A stretch of DNA of 64,000 bases from assembly GCA_033239005.1 (NCBI GenBank), contig BSQZ01000004.1:10665007-10729006 (forward strand), written 5' to 3'. The position numbers and the translations under genes are program-made. Position 1 is the first letter of the stretch, and each line of letters begins with the position of its first letter. The stretch is from Lamellibrachia satsuma (lineage: Eukaryota > Annelida > Polychaeta > Sabellida > Siboglinidae). Shown here piece after piece: positions 24,201 to 34,359 of the stretch. The notes beneath the pieces were generated by a model that searched no databases, had not been told where the DNA came from, and saw nothing but the letters and a program-made list of their open reading frames with translations.

Positions 24201-27200
24201 TCATGTCAGTTTGGCCAATACAGAGACACAACACGGTGGACTATTGGTGTAGATGTGGCTAACATTGTGACACAACATGTTGGACTGTTGGTGTAAGTGT
24301 GGCCAACATAGTGACACGATATGGTGGACTGTTGGTGTCAGTGTGGCCAACACAGAACTGTGGACTCTTGGTGTCAGTGTGGCCATCACAGTGACAGTGC
24401 ATGGTGGACTGTTGATGTCAGTGTGGCCAATGTAGTGACAAGGCATGGTGGACTGTTCGTGTCGGTGTGGCCAACATAGTGACACCAACAGTCCACCATG
24501 CCTTGTTACTATGTTGGCCACACTGACACCAACAGTCCACAATGTTGTGTCACTAAGTTGGTCACACTGACACCAACAGTCCACCATGCAATGTCACTGT
24601 GAAGGCCACATTGACACCAAAAGTCTACCATTCTGTGTCACTGTGATCGCCACATTAACATAAAGAGTCCACCATTCTGTTGGTGGACTATTCGTGGCAG
24701 TGTAGCCAACATAGTGACACATCATGGTGGACTGTTGGTGTGAGTCCACCATGCCACACTGACACCAACAGTCAACAATGTTGTGTAACTAAGTTGGTCA
24801 CACTGACACCATCAGTCCACCATGCAGTGTCACTGTGATGGCCACATTGACACCAAGAGTCCACTGTTCTGTGTAAATGTGATGGCCACATTCACACCAA
24901 GAGTCCACTATTCTGTTAGTGGACTGTTGGTGTCTATGTGACCAACATAGTGATACAACATGGTGGACTGTTGGTGTCAGTGTGGCCTATATAGTGACAG
25001 AGCTTGGTGAACTGTTGGTGTCAGTGTGATCAACATAGTGACATAGCTTGGTGGACTGTCAGTGTGGCCAACATAGTGATATAACATTGTGGACTGTTGG
25101 TGTCAGTGTGGTCAACAGTGACACAGCTTGGTGGACTGTTGGCATCAGTGTGGCCAACATAGTGACATAGCTTGGTGGACTGTCAGTGTGGCCAACATAG
25201 TGATACAACATGGTGGACTGTTGGTGTCAGTGTGACCAACATAAGTGATACAACGTGGTGGACTATTGGTGTCAGTGTGACCAACATAGTGACACAGCTT
25301 GGTGGACTGTTGGCATCAGTGTGGCCAACATAGTGACATAGCTTGGTGGATTGTCAGTGTGGCCAACATAGTGACATGACATGGTGGACTGTTGGTGTCG
25401 GTGTGACCAACATAGTGATACAACATGGTGGACTATTGGTGTCAGTGTGGCCAACATAGTGACACAACATGGCCAACATAGTGATATGACATGGTGGACT
25501 GTTGGTGTCAATGGGTGACCAACATAGTGACACAGCTTGGTGGACTGTTGGTATCAGTGTGGCCAACACAGCGACATGACACGGTGGACTGATGGTGCCA
25601 GTGACACGGCACGGTGGACTGATGGTGTCAGCATGGACAACACAGTGACATGGCACAGTGGACTGATGGTATATATGGTATATAGATAAGAAAGAGGATG
25701 GGGCAATCACTGAACCTTGTGGGACTCCGCTGATAACTGGAACCCAGTCCGAATACATACTTTCACATGCCACACGTTGCTTTCTATTCTTCAAGAATTT
25801 CTCAACCCAAGTGTTTACAGGGCCAGTGATACCGTATCTCTCAAGTTTCTGGATTAGTCTGTGGTGTGGTACTTTGTCAAATGCTTTGGCAAAATCCATA
25901 ATAATTACTTCAGTTTGTCTTCCGCCGCTTAGATTCACCAGGATGTCTTGTGTGAAGGCTAGCAACTGTGTATTGGTTGATTGCTTTTTTTCTAAATCCA
26001 TGTTGCTTATCGAAGAGGATATTGTTGGCTTCTAGGTGGTTTAGTAGGTGTTTTGAGATTATGTGTTCCATTAGTTTGCTGCACACACACGTGAGTGACA
26101 CTGGCAATAATTTGATGGGCAATATCGTTTTCCTTTCTTGAAGATTGGTGCTATATTTGCTTGTTTCCAGTCGTCTGGTACCTCACCATTTTCAAGGGAT
26201 TTAGAAAATATTATCTGTAGAGTAGGAGCAACTACTCTTTGAGGACTCTGGGATGAAGCCTGTCTGGTCCCATGGCTTTGGTAGGGTTTAGATTTTCCTG
26301 TAGTTTTTGAATGCCCTCTGTGGTGATATTCAATTTGGAAATCAGGGGATACTGTCATATTGGGTCAGCTTCCTGTGGGGTGGATTTAAGGGACTCTCTT
26401 TGGCGAACACAGAGCTGAACTAAGCATTTAGGATCCTGGCTTTGTCCAGGTGGGTGTCCTTCAACAGCTTGGTGGACTGTTGGCGTCAGTGTGGCCAACA
26501 TAGTTACACAGCTTAGTGGACTGTTGGTGCCAGTGTAACCAACATAGTGATACAACATGGTGGACTATTGGTGTCAGTGTGGCCAACATATTGATATGAC
26601 ATGGTGGACTGTTGGTGCCAGTGTGGTCAACAGTGACACAGCTTGGTGGACTGTTGGCATCAGTGTGGCCAACATAGTGACATAGCTTAGTGGACTGTTG
26701 GTGTCAGTGTAGCCAACACAAAGACACACAAAGACTGTTGGTGTCAGTGTGACCAACATAGTGATACAACATGGTGGACTATTGGTGTCAGTGTGATCAA
26801 TATAATGATATGATATGGTGGACTGTTGGTGCCAGTGTGGTCAACATAGTGACACAACATGGTGGAGTGTTGGTGTCAATGTATAATCAACATAGTGACA
26901 CAGCTTGGTGGACTCTCCGTATCAGTGACACCAACAGTCCACCATATTGTGTTACTATTTTGGCCACACTGACACAAACAGTCCACTATGCCTTGTCACT
27001 ATGTCGGCCAAACTGAAACCAACAGTCCACCATGTAGTGTCACTGTGTTGGCCACACTGACACAGACAGTCCACCAAACTGTGTCATTATGTTGGCCACA
27101 CTGACGCCTACAGTCAATCATGTTGTGTCACTGTGTTGGCCACACAGACACCAACAGTCCACAAACAGTATAGTGGAGTCTTGGTGTGAATGTGGCCATC

Positions 27201-30200
27201 ACAGTGACACTGCATGGTGGACTATCTGTGTCAGTGTGGCCAATACATTGACACAGCTTGGTGGACTGTCTGTATTAATGTGGCCAACACAGTGACATGA
27301 CATGGTGGATTGTTGGTGTCAATGCGGCCAACACAGTGACACAGCTTGGTGAGCTGTTAGTGTCTGTGCAGCCATCACAGTGACATGGCATGGTGGACTG
27401 TCTGTGTCAGTGTGGCCAATACACTGACACAGCTTGGTGGACTGTCTGTGTTAATGTGGCCAACACAATGACATGACATGGTGGACTGTCGGTGTCAATG
27501 CGGCCACCACAGTGACACAGCTTCGTGGACTGTTTATGTCTGTGCGGCCAACACAGTGACATAACACGGTGGACTGTCAGTGTCAGTGTGGCCAATACAT
27601 TGTCACAGCTTGGTGGACTGTTAGTGTCTTATCACAAGGGTGTGAGAGCACTGGCCTAGGTGATAGAGTGTCAAACTTTCAGTTGAGGGGACTGTTGATC
27701 AAAACCACCTACTGCCGTTTCAAAATTTTCGGCAATTCCATTCACCAAACTTTGCTAGTCTTTCGGAAAAGAGACTAGAAGCTATTGGTCCCTTCTACTT
27801 CTACTGGTGTCTACACACTTTCATGACCACTGGCTTCACCTTGTGATAACTTGCTCAACATGTGACAATATCCAGATGCTAACAGCCTCTGGTGGGTTAT
27901 CAGTCCATCACTCAATCATTGTTGATGTTAATTTTTCCAGAACACTAGTAAAATCAAAATACAGTGTGTCTTACAGACCTATACAAAGGTTTGACATTGA
28001 TGCCTTCAAGGCTGATATTCTTAAATCCGACCTTATCAGAGATCCAAAAGGACACCTGTCCGACGTGTGGACAATAATATCATGTACTCAAGGCTTTACT
28101 TAATAAACACGCCCCAATAACCACCAAATCTGTGGCTCCATGGATGACTCTTAAAATTCTACAATCTAAAAGGTATTGTTATTTTGAATGAGTATGGTAC
28201 AAATCACGCTCCCATTTGGATAGGTCACTTTATTCAAAACAGTGTCACTACTGCAACACACAAATGGCTAAAGCCAAATCAGAGTTTAATAAAAAATATG
28301 GTCTAAAATAATGCTGAAAATCAATGTCAGCTATGGAATTGCATGAATAAAATTCTACACAGAGTGTTTGCTCCGTCTCTACCTAATCATATATCAATCA
28401 AGTCTTTATGTGACTTGTTCTCCAGTCATTTCAAGAACAAAATCAGTCTGACCAGCCATCCGGTCTGCTTTCCCAGATCATACTTTAAATCCTGTAAATT
28501 TTCCACTTGCTTCTTTTTCACCTGCCGCAGTTGATGAAGTAAGGAAAATATTCATGTCTTCCCCAAATAAGTCCTGTTGTCTTGATCCATTACTGACTAC
28601 ATTGCTGAAAGCGTGTCTTGATACATTACTACATTACTCAATAACAAATATTGTAAATGTATCACTGTGTTCTGGCTTGTGTCCTGATGATTTCAAACAA
28701 GCGTAAGTCAACCCACTTCTTAAGCAATCAACTTTGTCTAAAGAAAACCTAAATAGTTACTGACCTATTCCTAATCTAAGCTCTATTTCTAAGGTGCTAG
28801 AAAAAGTTGTAGCAAGCCGTCTAAGGTCTCACATTTAGACAAATTGCATGTCTAATGTATTATAATCATCTTAGAAACAGTTTCATTCTACAGAGACTGC
28901 TCCTCTAAAAGTACACAATAACATTACTCTAAATATGGACAGTCAATGTGGAATGGCATATCTAGCACAATCCTGAGCTGGTTTTCATCATACCTAACTG
29001 ATAAATACCAAAGAGTGAAGACTGAAGATAGCTAATTGCTTTTCAGCAGCCCTACCCATTTCATGTGGCGTTCCTCAAAGTTCTGTTCTTGGACCATTTT
29101 TTTTACTCTCTACACTACTTCACTCAGCTCAGTTATTCAAACTTACAACTTGGACCACCACCTATATGCAGATGATATACAGATTTGCTTTTCTTTGGCT
29201 ACCCCAAATACAAATTGCTCCTTAAACCAGGTCAGGGATTGTCTCCATGATATCTTCCACTGGATGAGTGACAGCAAATTAAAGGTAAATGCAAATGAAA
29301 CAGACATTCTTATTACTGGTGCACAAAAGCAGCATGTTAAACTTGATTGTTTCCCGACATCTACGCTGAGCCAGAATTGCACACTGGCCATTATAGCACA
29401 CTATAGCACAATTTAGGAGTCACCTTTGATAAAAATTTTTAATTTTAGACAGCCTATTTCACAAACTTGTTATTGCTGTTTTTATTACATTTGTGACCTT
29501 CTTTGTATTCGCCAGTATATGTATGCACTGCGTTTGTTAGCAGTAGACTTGATTATTGTAATTCCTTTCATCACAATATTGCTCTTGAGACTTGAGAGCA
29601 ATATTGAAATTTCAACGTGTGCAAAATTGCTAGGCAAGGCTAATTACCCATTCTCTTCGTTTCTCTCGCCCAGTACCACTTCTTAAATCATTGCATTGGT
29701 TCAATGTCCGATATTGCATTATTTTTTAAGATCTGCACAATAACCTATCAAGCACTTTCATCCAATCAACCAGCATATTTACATTCACTGCTTACTCCTG
29801 CAAGACAGCCTTGACAGCTTCAATCATTTAATTCTAATCTACTTTTTTTGTTCCCAATATTAACACAAATGTTGGAACTAGAGCTTTTTTAGTTGCAGCA
29901 CCGACTCTGGGGAACCCACTCCCTGTTAGTGTTATGTCTGTAGAAAATATAACACCAAGTCGCCATAAACTAAAAGCCAACCAGTTTAAACTGCTTATCC
30001 TCCATAGCTCCCCATCGTACCAATCCAACTGTTTACAACTGGAACTGTTTATCGATTAAGAACTGCTTAACCCCCTCTGTTTTGGTGCACTGCCAAGCTT
30101 GGGTCTTCTGAGGATTTTAGAGTAATTGAACTGTTTTATATTTTACTGTATGCCATGAGAAGGGCAAGGTCCCACATGTGGGTAAATATGTGACCTGCTG

Positions 30201-31639
30201 TGGACTCGCAAGAGGATGACCTGCTGTACCTCGCAAGAGGATGACCTGCTGTACCTCGCAAAAGCATGACCTGCTGTACCTCGCAAGAAGGTGACCTGCT
30301 GTACCTCGTAAGAGGATGACCTGCTGTACCTCACAAGAGGATTGAAAAAAAATCACAAGGAGGCACAATGGTCTTTATTTAAAGTTGGTCTTATCACAAG
30401 AGGGCCACATTAAATGGTCTATGTTCACAGCTGATCAGATTACAACAGTGGGTTTTGTCATCTGAGAATTGGCAGGCACAACATCTGCTTAGAGTGAATG
30501 GTGTCACCTATAGACCATACAAAGTAGTTAGTCAAATCAGTATGCATGTACTCACATCACAGTTGTAGCAAGTACCATTGCCATAGATACCATCTGAGCA
30601 GTTACCACGACGATTGCATGCATTATCTGCACCTCCAGGACATGCTAGAAAAAGACAATTCATGATATCACAGTTCTGCAAGCTAGTAACATGTTTGGGA
30701 CCAGTTTCAGGGCAACGGCTAGAATTAGTCAATGTACAGTCTATCATTGACTTGGTCCCTATTTGCATGGTGAATAATCTGAGAAAACTGTTGCTGTAAG
30801 GCATTTAATAATTACTAACAACTTTTCATGAAGGCAGCACATTTTTGGAAGTGTCTGCATTATGTAAATTGCAATCATCAGGCTGATGTTGATGTGCTGT
30901 ATTAATAATGTACATGGTATATTGGGAGACTCCACTGTATGGCAAGACAGTATTAATGAAATAAAAACTGTATTTTATGCAGGTTTTGCACATGTTGATG
31001 AAATAGACTTGTGAATGGTCTAAATTAAGAAACACCTACTGTATGATGGTGACAATTAATTATATATCTTTAATTATGCCAAATCAATCTCTTCATGGTT
31101 TCTATCAAAATTCAGAATGATTCTTTAAAACGGCAACTATAAAAATGTATGAGTTCTGAACTGGTTTTCTGCCAATTAGAAAATCTGAGCTACTTTAAAC
31201 CTTTTTCATTTGATTAAATGTTATAAATGTGAATAGCACAACAAAGAGATGTGTGCATTAGCACTTAAACTACACAATTTACTATTTTGCAGTTGCTGGT
31301 GACTCTTAAATGATCACCTGTGAACTTACGTCTGCAGTCTGGGCCCCAGTAGCCTTGGCAACAGGAGGCTATGACCGTAGTGCGCTCACACGTATGTCTG
31401 CAACCTGTTAGCTTCAACATATATTTCTTCATAAGCTTCACCATGATAGAGCAGTCAGCCTCGCCTTGTCCTGTTGTCAGTTTGGTTGAGTCTTCAGGGC
31501 ATGTGATGTACTTATTCATGGAACATGATCGGCATGATGTCTTAAACGGTGTTTTGATCGTTTCATTGCAGAAGCGGTCATCATATATCTGTGAGGTGCA
31601 AGACAACACCAAGGTTGCTAGCAACACATGTGGCAACAT
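15090..31639 (-). CDS. Stabilin-like multi-EGF receptor gene, N-terminal six exons
   Basis: Gene model from six minus-strand exons: 31639-31330, 30644-30556, 20187-20118, 19027-18932, 16997-16881 and 15295-15090. They total 888 nt, or 296 codons, and exon phases agree at all five junctions (1, 0, 1, 1, 1, then 0 at the end). The protein starts with a signal peptide, then an EMI-like cysteine module ending CCQGYWGPDC, then CPGGADNACN and further EGF-like modules ending with CVYEGPGQ. This module order is that of the stabilin N-terminus; stabilins are large type I endocytic scavenger receptors with EGF-like and FAS1 modules. No FAS1, Link or membrane segment is in the window, so the 3' part lies further left or beyond the edge. 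Other EGF/EMI proteins (MEGF, multimerin types) are alternatives, but the order of motifs favours stabilin. Introns range from about 680 bp to over 10 kb and carry transposons and minisatellites. Confidence 0.85.
15300..15785. other. Intronic AT-rich sequence, no gene
   Basis: Intron between exons 6 and 5. Open frames here are short and have no recognisable motif. Confidence 0.4.
15788..16692 (-). mobile_element. Tc1/mariner element, decayed and shortened
   Basis: Inverted ends of about 45 bp: left TAAAGTCATTGGAACAGTGA, with the same sequence inverted near 16650-16692 (TCCAAATTATTCGCTGTTCC on the plus strand). Between them the minus strand keeps pieces of a Tc1 transposase: MHGGGFKVVQVLAWG (about 16405), WPAQNSDLNPIKHLWEE (about 16210), and LADRVQNLMHSMPQWYAAVV (about 16070). 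Stops and frameshifts interrupt it and the N-terminal DNA-binding half is missing. It lies inside an intron of the stabilin-like gene in the same orientation. Confidence 0.75.
16881..16997 (-). CDS. Exon 5: EGF-like module
   Basis: A 117-nt exon with acceptor GTGTAG and donor GTAAGT. Entered in phase 1 it reads TAASCETVECHQNAHC, then TNISDGPVCVCKYGYEGNAS and SCQ. The pattern CxxxxCxxNAxCxxxxxxxxCxCxxGYxGxxxxC is an EGF module of the type that follows the laminin-like repeats in stabilins. It leaves in phase 1. An open frame continues upstream of the acceptor, but phase and homology place the splice at 16997. Confidence 0.85.
17000..17444. other. Intronic sequence, no gene
   Basis: No coding feature supported. 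A short CATACATACATA run is near 17402. Confidence 0.35.
17445..17618 (+). repeat. Retroposon-like repeat, 5'-truncated copy C
   Basis: About 175 bp matching the last part of copy A, from ATTATGTGTAAACA to the shared end TTTTGCATAAA. It lies in the intron between exons 5 and 4 of the stabilin-like gene. Confidence 0.6.
17647..17925. repeat. 140-bp tandem duplication
   Basis: Two nearly identical units starting GAATACAATAAAAAATGTC at 17647 and 17787. Few mismatches separate them, so the duplication is recent. It lies in the intron between exons 5 and 4. Confidence 0.85.
17930..18925. other. Intronic AT-rich sequence, no gene
   Basis: Intron between exons 5 and 4. The frames present are short and unsupported. 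Confidence 0.4.
18932..19027 (-). CDS. Exon 4: EGF-like module
   Basis: A 96-nt exon with acceptor CATTGTAG and donor GTAAGT. Entered in phase 1 it encodes ECKCVHGFCNAGIHGDGTC and then TCETGYKGRYCDE, a full EGF-like repeat with six cysteines and the CxCxxGFC....GDGTCxCxxGYxGxxCD pattern. It leaves in phase 1. Confidence 0.85.
19340..20095. repeat. 30-bp minisatellite beside exon 3 donor, about 24 units
   Basis: Units CACAGTTGTGTCATTCAACA plus GAGACATTGC, 30-32 bp. Several overlapping long frames are artefacts of the repeat. On the minus strand, units near the exon read TGGTAATGTCTC, like the genuine exon 3 donor (TG|GTAATGTCTC); most others have GGCAATGTCTC. The array fills most of the intron between exons 3 and 4. 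Confidence 0.9.
20118..20187 (-). CDS. Exon 3: EGF-like module continuation
   Basis: A 70-nt exon with acceptor GTTTCAG and donor GTAATG. Entered in phase 0 it reads GDFAGFACEKCANSTHYGPD followed by CIA, and leaves in phase 1. The motif GFxGxACExC....YGPDC completes the EGF-like repeat begun in exon 2. The 30-bp minisatellite starts within tens of bases of the donor. The intron on the 5' side is about 10.4 kb and contains LINE and minisatellite insertions. Confidence 0.8.
20190..21635. other. Intronic sequence, no gene
   Basis: AT-rich, with no splice-bounded open frame or transposon motif that I can support. Confidence 0.4.
21640..22350 (+). pseudogene. L2-like LINE 3' end, 5'-truncated
   Basis: Plus-strand C-terminal end of an L2-group ORF2: VQNSAARLITGTRRRDHITP (about 21645), FSLHWLPVCQ, then in the next frame SANQHLLTILRYHLERYGRQ and AFSVAGLTLWNALPPAIRQA, stop at 22027. 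One frameshift near 21740 breaks it. A 3' UTR with a run of AATAAAATAATAAAATG follows to 22350. This is the usual form of a dead 5'-truncated insertion. Confidence 0.82.
22484..23254 (-). repeat. Retroposon-like repeat, copy B (inverted)
   Basis: Inverted, highly similar copy of window bases 1-768. It contains the same 60-residue open frame on the minus strand as copy A has on the plus strand, and a 98-residue open frame on the opposite strand, neither resembling a known family. A further 3' piece of the repeat lies about 1.09 kb away at 23577 in the same orientation. Confidence 0.65.
23577..23690 (-). repeat. Retroposon-like repeat, 5'-truncated copy D
   Basis: About 113 bp matching the 3' end of copy A in inverted orientation, beginning TTTATGCAAAATAAC. 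The 322 bases between it and copy B (23255-23576) hold no recognisable gene. Confidence 0.6.
23691..24129. other. No recognisable feature
   Basis: Intronic spacer between the copy D repeat and the 44-bp minisatellite. Confidence 0.35.
24130..27620. repeat. 44-bp minisatellite with internal inversions
   Basis: Units of about 44 bp: GTGGACTGTTGGTGTCAGTG, TGGCCAACATAGTGACACAA, CATG, with many length variants. Orientation flips to the complementary strand (CACCAACAGTCCACCATG) at about 24485-24680, 24745-24920 and 26925-27170, so inverted pairs could form hairpins. A CR1 fragment interrupts the array at 25668-26460. Open frames through the array (215, 128 and 79 residues) are repeat translations, one of them fused to LINE sequence. 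Confidence 0.9.
25668..26460 (-). pseudogene. CR1-like LINE RT fragment inside minisatellite
   Basis: Minus-strand RT pieces: upstream VPDDWKQANIAPIFKKGKR (about 26200) and VSLTCVCSKLMEHIISKHLL, then LLAFTQDILVNLSGGRQTEV, IIMDFAKAFDKVPHHRLIQK and ISGVPQGSVIAPSSFL (about 25710). The blocks lie in three frames. The catalytic ADD box and everything after it are absent; minisatellite sequence resumes at about 25668. Both flanks are units of the 44-bp array, so insertion followed the array's expansion. Confidence 0.8.
27632..27720 (+). repeat. Possible tRNA-derived SINE fragment
   Basis: CACTGGCCTAGGTGATAGAG resembles an A box, and GTTGATCAAAACC, about 50 bases on, a degenerate B box. The stretch sits between the minisatellite and an L2-like LINE. 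No tRNA fold is preserved. Confidence 0.35.
27750..30060 (+). pseudogene. L2-like LINE ORF2, fragmented (plus strand)
   Basis: The end of an endonuclease region (CDNIQMLTASGGLSVHHSII, about 27865) is followed by a pre-RT linker (SYRPIQRFDIDAFKADILKS, about 27975). RT core fragments start near 28700 (NSYxPIPNLSSISKVLEK) and continue with VLGPFFFTLYTTSLSS and the catalytic HHLYADDIQICFS (about 29155). The C-terminal part ends SPSYQSNCLQLELFID, stop at 30057. Many frameshifts and stops separate these blocks; the part before 28340 is better preserved than the central RT. It lies in the intron between exons 3 and 2 of the stabilin-like gene, in antisense orientation. Confidence 0.78.
30191..30341. 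repeat. 25-bp minisatellite, 6 units
   Basis: Units GACCTGCTGTACCTCGCAAG plus AGGAT. Located about 215 bases into the intron after exon 2. Three overlapping short frames are repeat artefacts. Confidence 0.88.
30556..30644 (-). CDS. Exon 2: EGF-like half module
   Basis: The exon has an acceptor TTTTTCTAG and a donor GTGAGT. Entered in phase 1, its 89 nt encode CPGGADNACNRRGNC, then SDGIYGNGTCYNCD. The pattern CPGG..xxCNxxGxCxDGxxGNGTC is the laminin/EGF-like repeat typical of stabilins. It follows directly on the PDC of exon 1 once joined. It ends in phase 0. Confidence 0.85.
30650..31320. other. Intron 1 of the stabilin-like gene
   Basis: About 680 bp between donor GTAAGT (31329-31324) and acceptor TTTTTCTAG (30653-30645). 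No other feature seen. Confidence 0.6.
31330..31639 (-). CDS. Exon 1: signal peptide and EMI-like module
   Basis: Starts at ATG 31639. Residues 1-17 (MLPHVLLATLVLSCTSQ) form a short hydrophobic signal peptide, so the product enters the secretory pathway. About 85 residues follow with regularly spaced cysteines: RFCNET, SCRSCS, ITCPED, ADCS, TGCRHTCE, ASCCQGYWGPDC. This is the EMI-like N-terminal module of stabilins and related EGF proteins. The exon ends in phase 1 before the donor GTAAGT at 31329-31324. A TATATAAAG string lies directly upstream of the ATG, too close to act as its TATA box unless transcription starts further downstream. No upstream in-frame exon is needed because the signal peptide is complete. 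Confidence 0.85.
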
Positions 31640-31644
31640 TCTTT

Positions 31645-32340
31645 ATATACATGTGTGGAACTGACTGTGTCAGACTGCACATTGCCAATAGGGTAACTGA
31701 GATATAACTACCCAAACCACCCATCCCCTGAACACAACACCATCTTCCTGCATTGAATGGTATGAGAAAGACAAACAGGATGTAGCAGATTTATTAATAT
31801 CCTGCTCTAATTGAAGGAAAAAACTAGTAACAGGATGATCAACTCAAGTAGTGATAACAATTAATTAAGCTGTGGTGTAATTATTAATATTTTGGTGAAT
31901 AACAAATAATGACTAATTAATAACATATTAATTGAAAATAAACCTGACTGCCCAACACTGCTTTAAATCAACACACAAGTAAACTAGGATGCAAAAACAA
32001 AATGTACAGTCATCACAACTGCCTGGTGGATGATCACAGGTGAAAGATAATCACAATTATGACTTAAATGAATTTGTGGTGCCACTATTAATGTTGTTTA
32101 TTTTAATGTAAACACTCTTTAATGTAAAAACTCATCAAAATGAACAGTGAATGAAGAACACAATAGGTGACAGCCTTTGTTCACTATACATTCTGATAAT
32201 ATCTAGATATCTAGTTTACTTATATTATATATTGTTCAAATGAGCATTATATGTACATACATAAAACATAACATATATATACATACTTAAAACTAACTGA
32301 TACGTTTAATTACCACCAGCCTACCTACAACATATTTACT
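31645..32340. other. Upstream region of the stabilin-like gene
   Basis: Region 5' of exon 1. Apart from a TATATAAAG string beside the ATG, I see no definable promoter element, and no upstream exon. AT-rich with several ATTAATTA runs. Confidence 0.4.
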
Positions 32341-32599
32341 ATCAAGTATCTTTCTAGTTTTGAAACCACTTAATTCCTGTAATTCTCACCGGTTTTGGAA
32401 ACACTACATTGCCACTAGTGGCACAGAAAGGATGATCTCGACACCAGGCTTGCCACCCATAACTCCTCATTCTGAGGGGGATAACAAATGTTTGCAATTA
32501 ATACTAACTGTCTATGTTATGTTTAATTACCCCAAGCTACCTGCAAACTATGCATTAGCTTATCGTCACATTTCTCCCTACTTGATATGGTAGTGTTCC

Positions 32600-33170
32600 A
32601 AGTTTACAGGAAACTACTTAATTCCTGTCTCTTGGTAAGACATTGCTCCTCTACAGGTCTGGGAAGATCTACCTTTACTGACGTTACAGGCACAGCATGG
32701 ATGTCCTCGACAACCGGATCTCATCTTCCCCATCCAAAACCAAGCCGATGTAACGAACAACTGTTTTTTTTCAACATACGACACAACTACATAGTCATCT
32801 TTGTGGATGTGGAGATCCCCATGATGTTCATTTTGTGTCCATTTTCGTCCATGTCTCATATGTCCCGTTCATCTTGCTTGCCATTGTCAATGTCTGTGTA
32901 ACTGTTCTGGCCTGTTCGCGTCCGGGTCAACATGTTTGTCCTGTGTGAAAGGTAGACATGTTTTCTTCACCCTCTTTGGCTTTGGGACAATGTTTACCTT
33001 TCTTCTGTGTAGTAACTCTTCCTTCTCGGGAGTGTCGGTGATGATGGCTGATTTTCTTTTTCTTCATTTTGTTGCAGTTGCTTTTCGAGGAGTTGCCTTC
33101 AGGTATGGCCATAGGTCCTCAGGCGGGTGCCTCTCATATGACTCAGGTGATCCTTTATGAGTTGATGCTG
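32600..33170 (-). pseudogene. pogo/Tigger-like transposase C-terminal tail
   Basis: Minus-strand pieces in different frames resemble the C-terminal tail of Tigger/pogo transposases: PPEDLWPYLKATPRKATATK (about 33130), then KRKSAIITDTPEKEEL (about 33045), then the terminal domain DDYVVVSYVEKK (about 32790), and VEDIHAVPVTSVKVDLPRPV (about 32690). A diverged second copy of the last segment occurs at about 32360-32450 (VVFPKPVRITGIKWF). The catalytic DDE domain is not present. Stops and frameshifts show it is dead. Confidence 0.6.
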
Positions 33171-33215
33171 CTGGTGATCCTTGACTAGTAGATGCTGCTG
33201 GTGATCCTTGACTGG

Positions 33216-33287
<72 letters not shown>
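33216..33287. repeat. (TA)n microsatellite
   Basis: About 36 AT dinucleotides. The poly-IY open frame over it is an artefact. Confidence 0.97.
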
Positions 33288-33288
<1 letters not shown>

Positions 33289-33289
33289 T

Positions 33290-34350
33290 ACTACTACTCA
33301 GACAATTTCAAAATACCATACTGAACACAAACAAATATAGGAGAATGTTGCGCCAGTCAATACGGGGACCATGAGAAGGCTTCTCGGACCCCATGCATCC
33401 CAGCTCATGGGTGCCTGATCACAATTATACACGCAAAATGAGTTTTACTAAAAATTAGACCAGTGTGTGCCAAAACAGGTTTCAGGCATTGACAGAACTA
33501 TTATCCGTTATTGACAATAATATTGCTAACATATTATGTTAATATTGATAACATTGCACTACATATAGTAGATAGTAGAACGAAAACAACAAAACACACT
33601 AGGTTTACTCAAACATATTTTATAGTTATTTTATATTTATATTTTCTATAGGCTTAACAAATAAGACCACAATAAATGACTGGAGCCAACTTGTTGTTAT
33701 TTGTACAATTTGGCGATGTCACATACTTATATTATTATATATAAATGCGAATTGTACATTAGCATCAGTGTTAGTAAATCCTCAGACATTCTCATTACTT
33801 AAGGGCCAATGTCCCAAAAAGTTAACAACAGGTGTTGGAGCTGGTCAAAAAATAAATGTATTATTAAAAATAAGTTGTCCTTTCTTATTGTATGTATATA
33901 TAATGTGGTATATTTTCCATATTTTCTAATATGCATTACTTTTTTTATGACAGATGCATGAAGTCAAACATGGTTTTTATCATGTATCCAGAGTCACTAA
34001 TGGTAATTTACAATACTACATATAATTTGAACATTTTAAATGATAGGGACATCGAAAAATCTTCTTGAATCATCTAGTAAACATGTCAATAAATAAGACA
34101 CTAAAGGTACAACATGACATTTGACTTGTACATTTTCTGCCATTGTTATTTTGGTCAACTTGTCTCACCAGGAATGGGTTAATTTCAATTGTTAATTTGC
34201 TAATTGAGTTAACTTCATCCATTTAATTAATTTACTTCAATTAATTAACTTTTCCAGAAAAGCTAATATCACTTAATTAATTAACTTTATCAAAAGGGGT
34301 CAATTTAATTTAATTGACAATTTCCCAATTAACTCTCAATTAAATATCAC
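33290..34350. other. AT-rich sequence, no gene
   Basis: No coding feature. TTAATTAA-rich low-complexity sequence at 34150-34345, similar in style to 39210-39360. Confidence 0.4.
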
Positions 34351-34359
34351 TGGATAGTT

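Noticed and set aside
25354..26001. 215-residue fusion protein of RT and a Cys/Trp/His-rich tail
   Set aside because: The N-terminal part is a CR1 RT fragment and the tail is minisatellite translation; no evidence for a real fusion gene.
31640..31655. TATA box of the stabilin-like gene
   Set aside because: TATATAAAG lies immediately before the ATG, leaving no room for the usual spacing to a 5' UTR.
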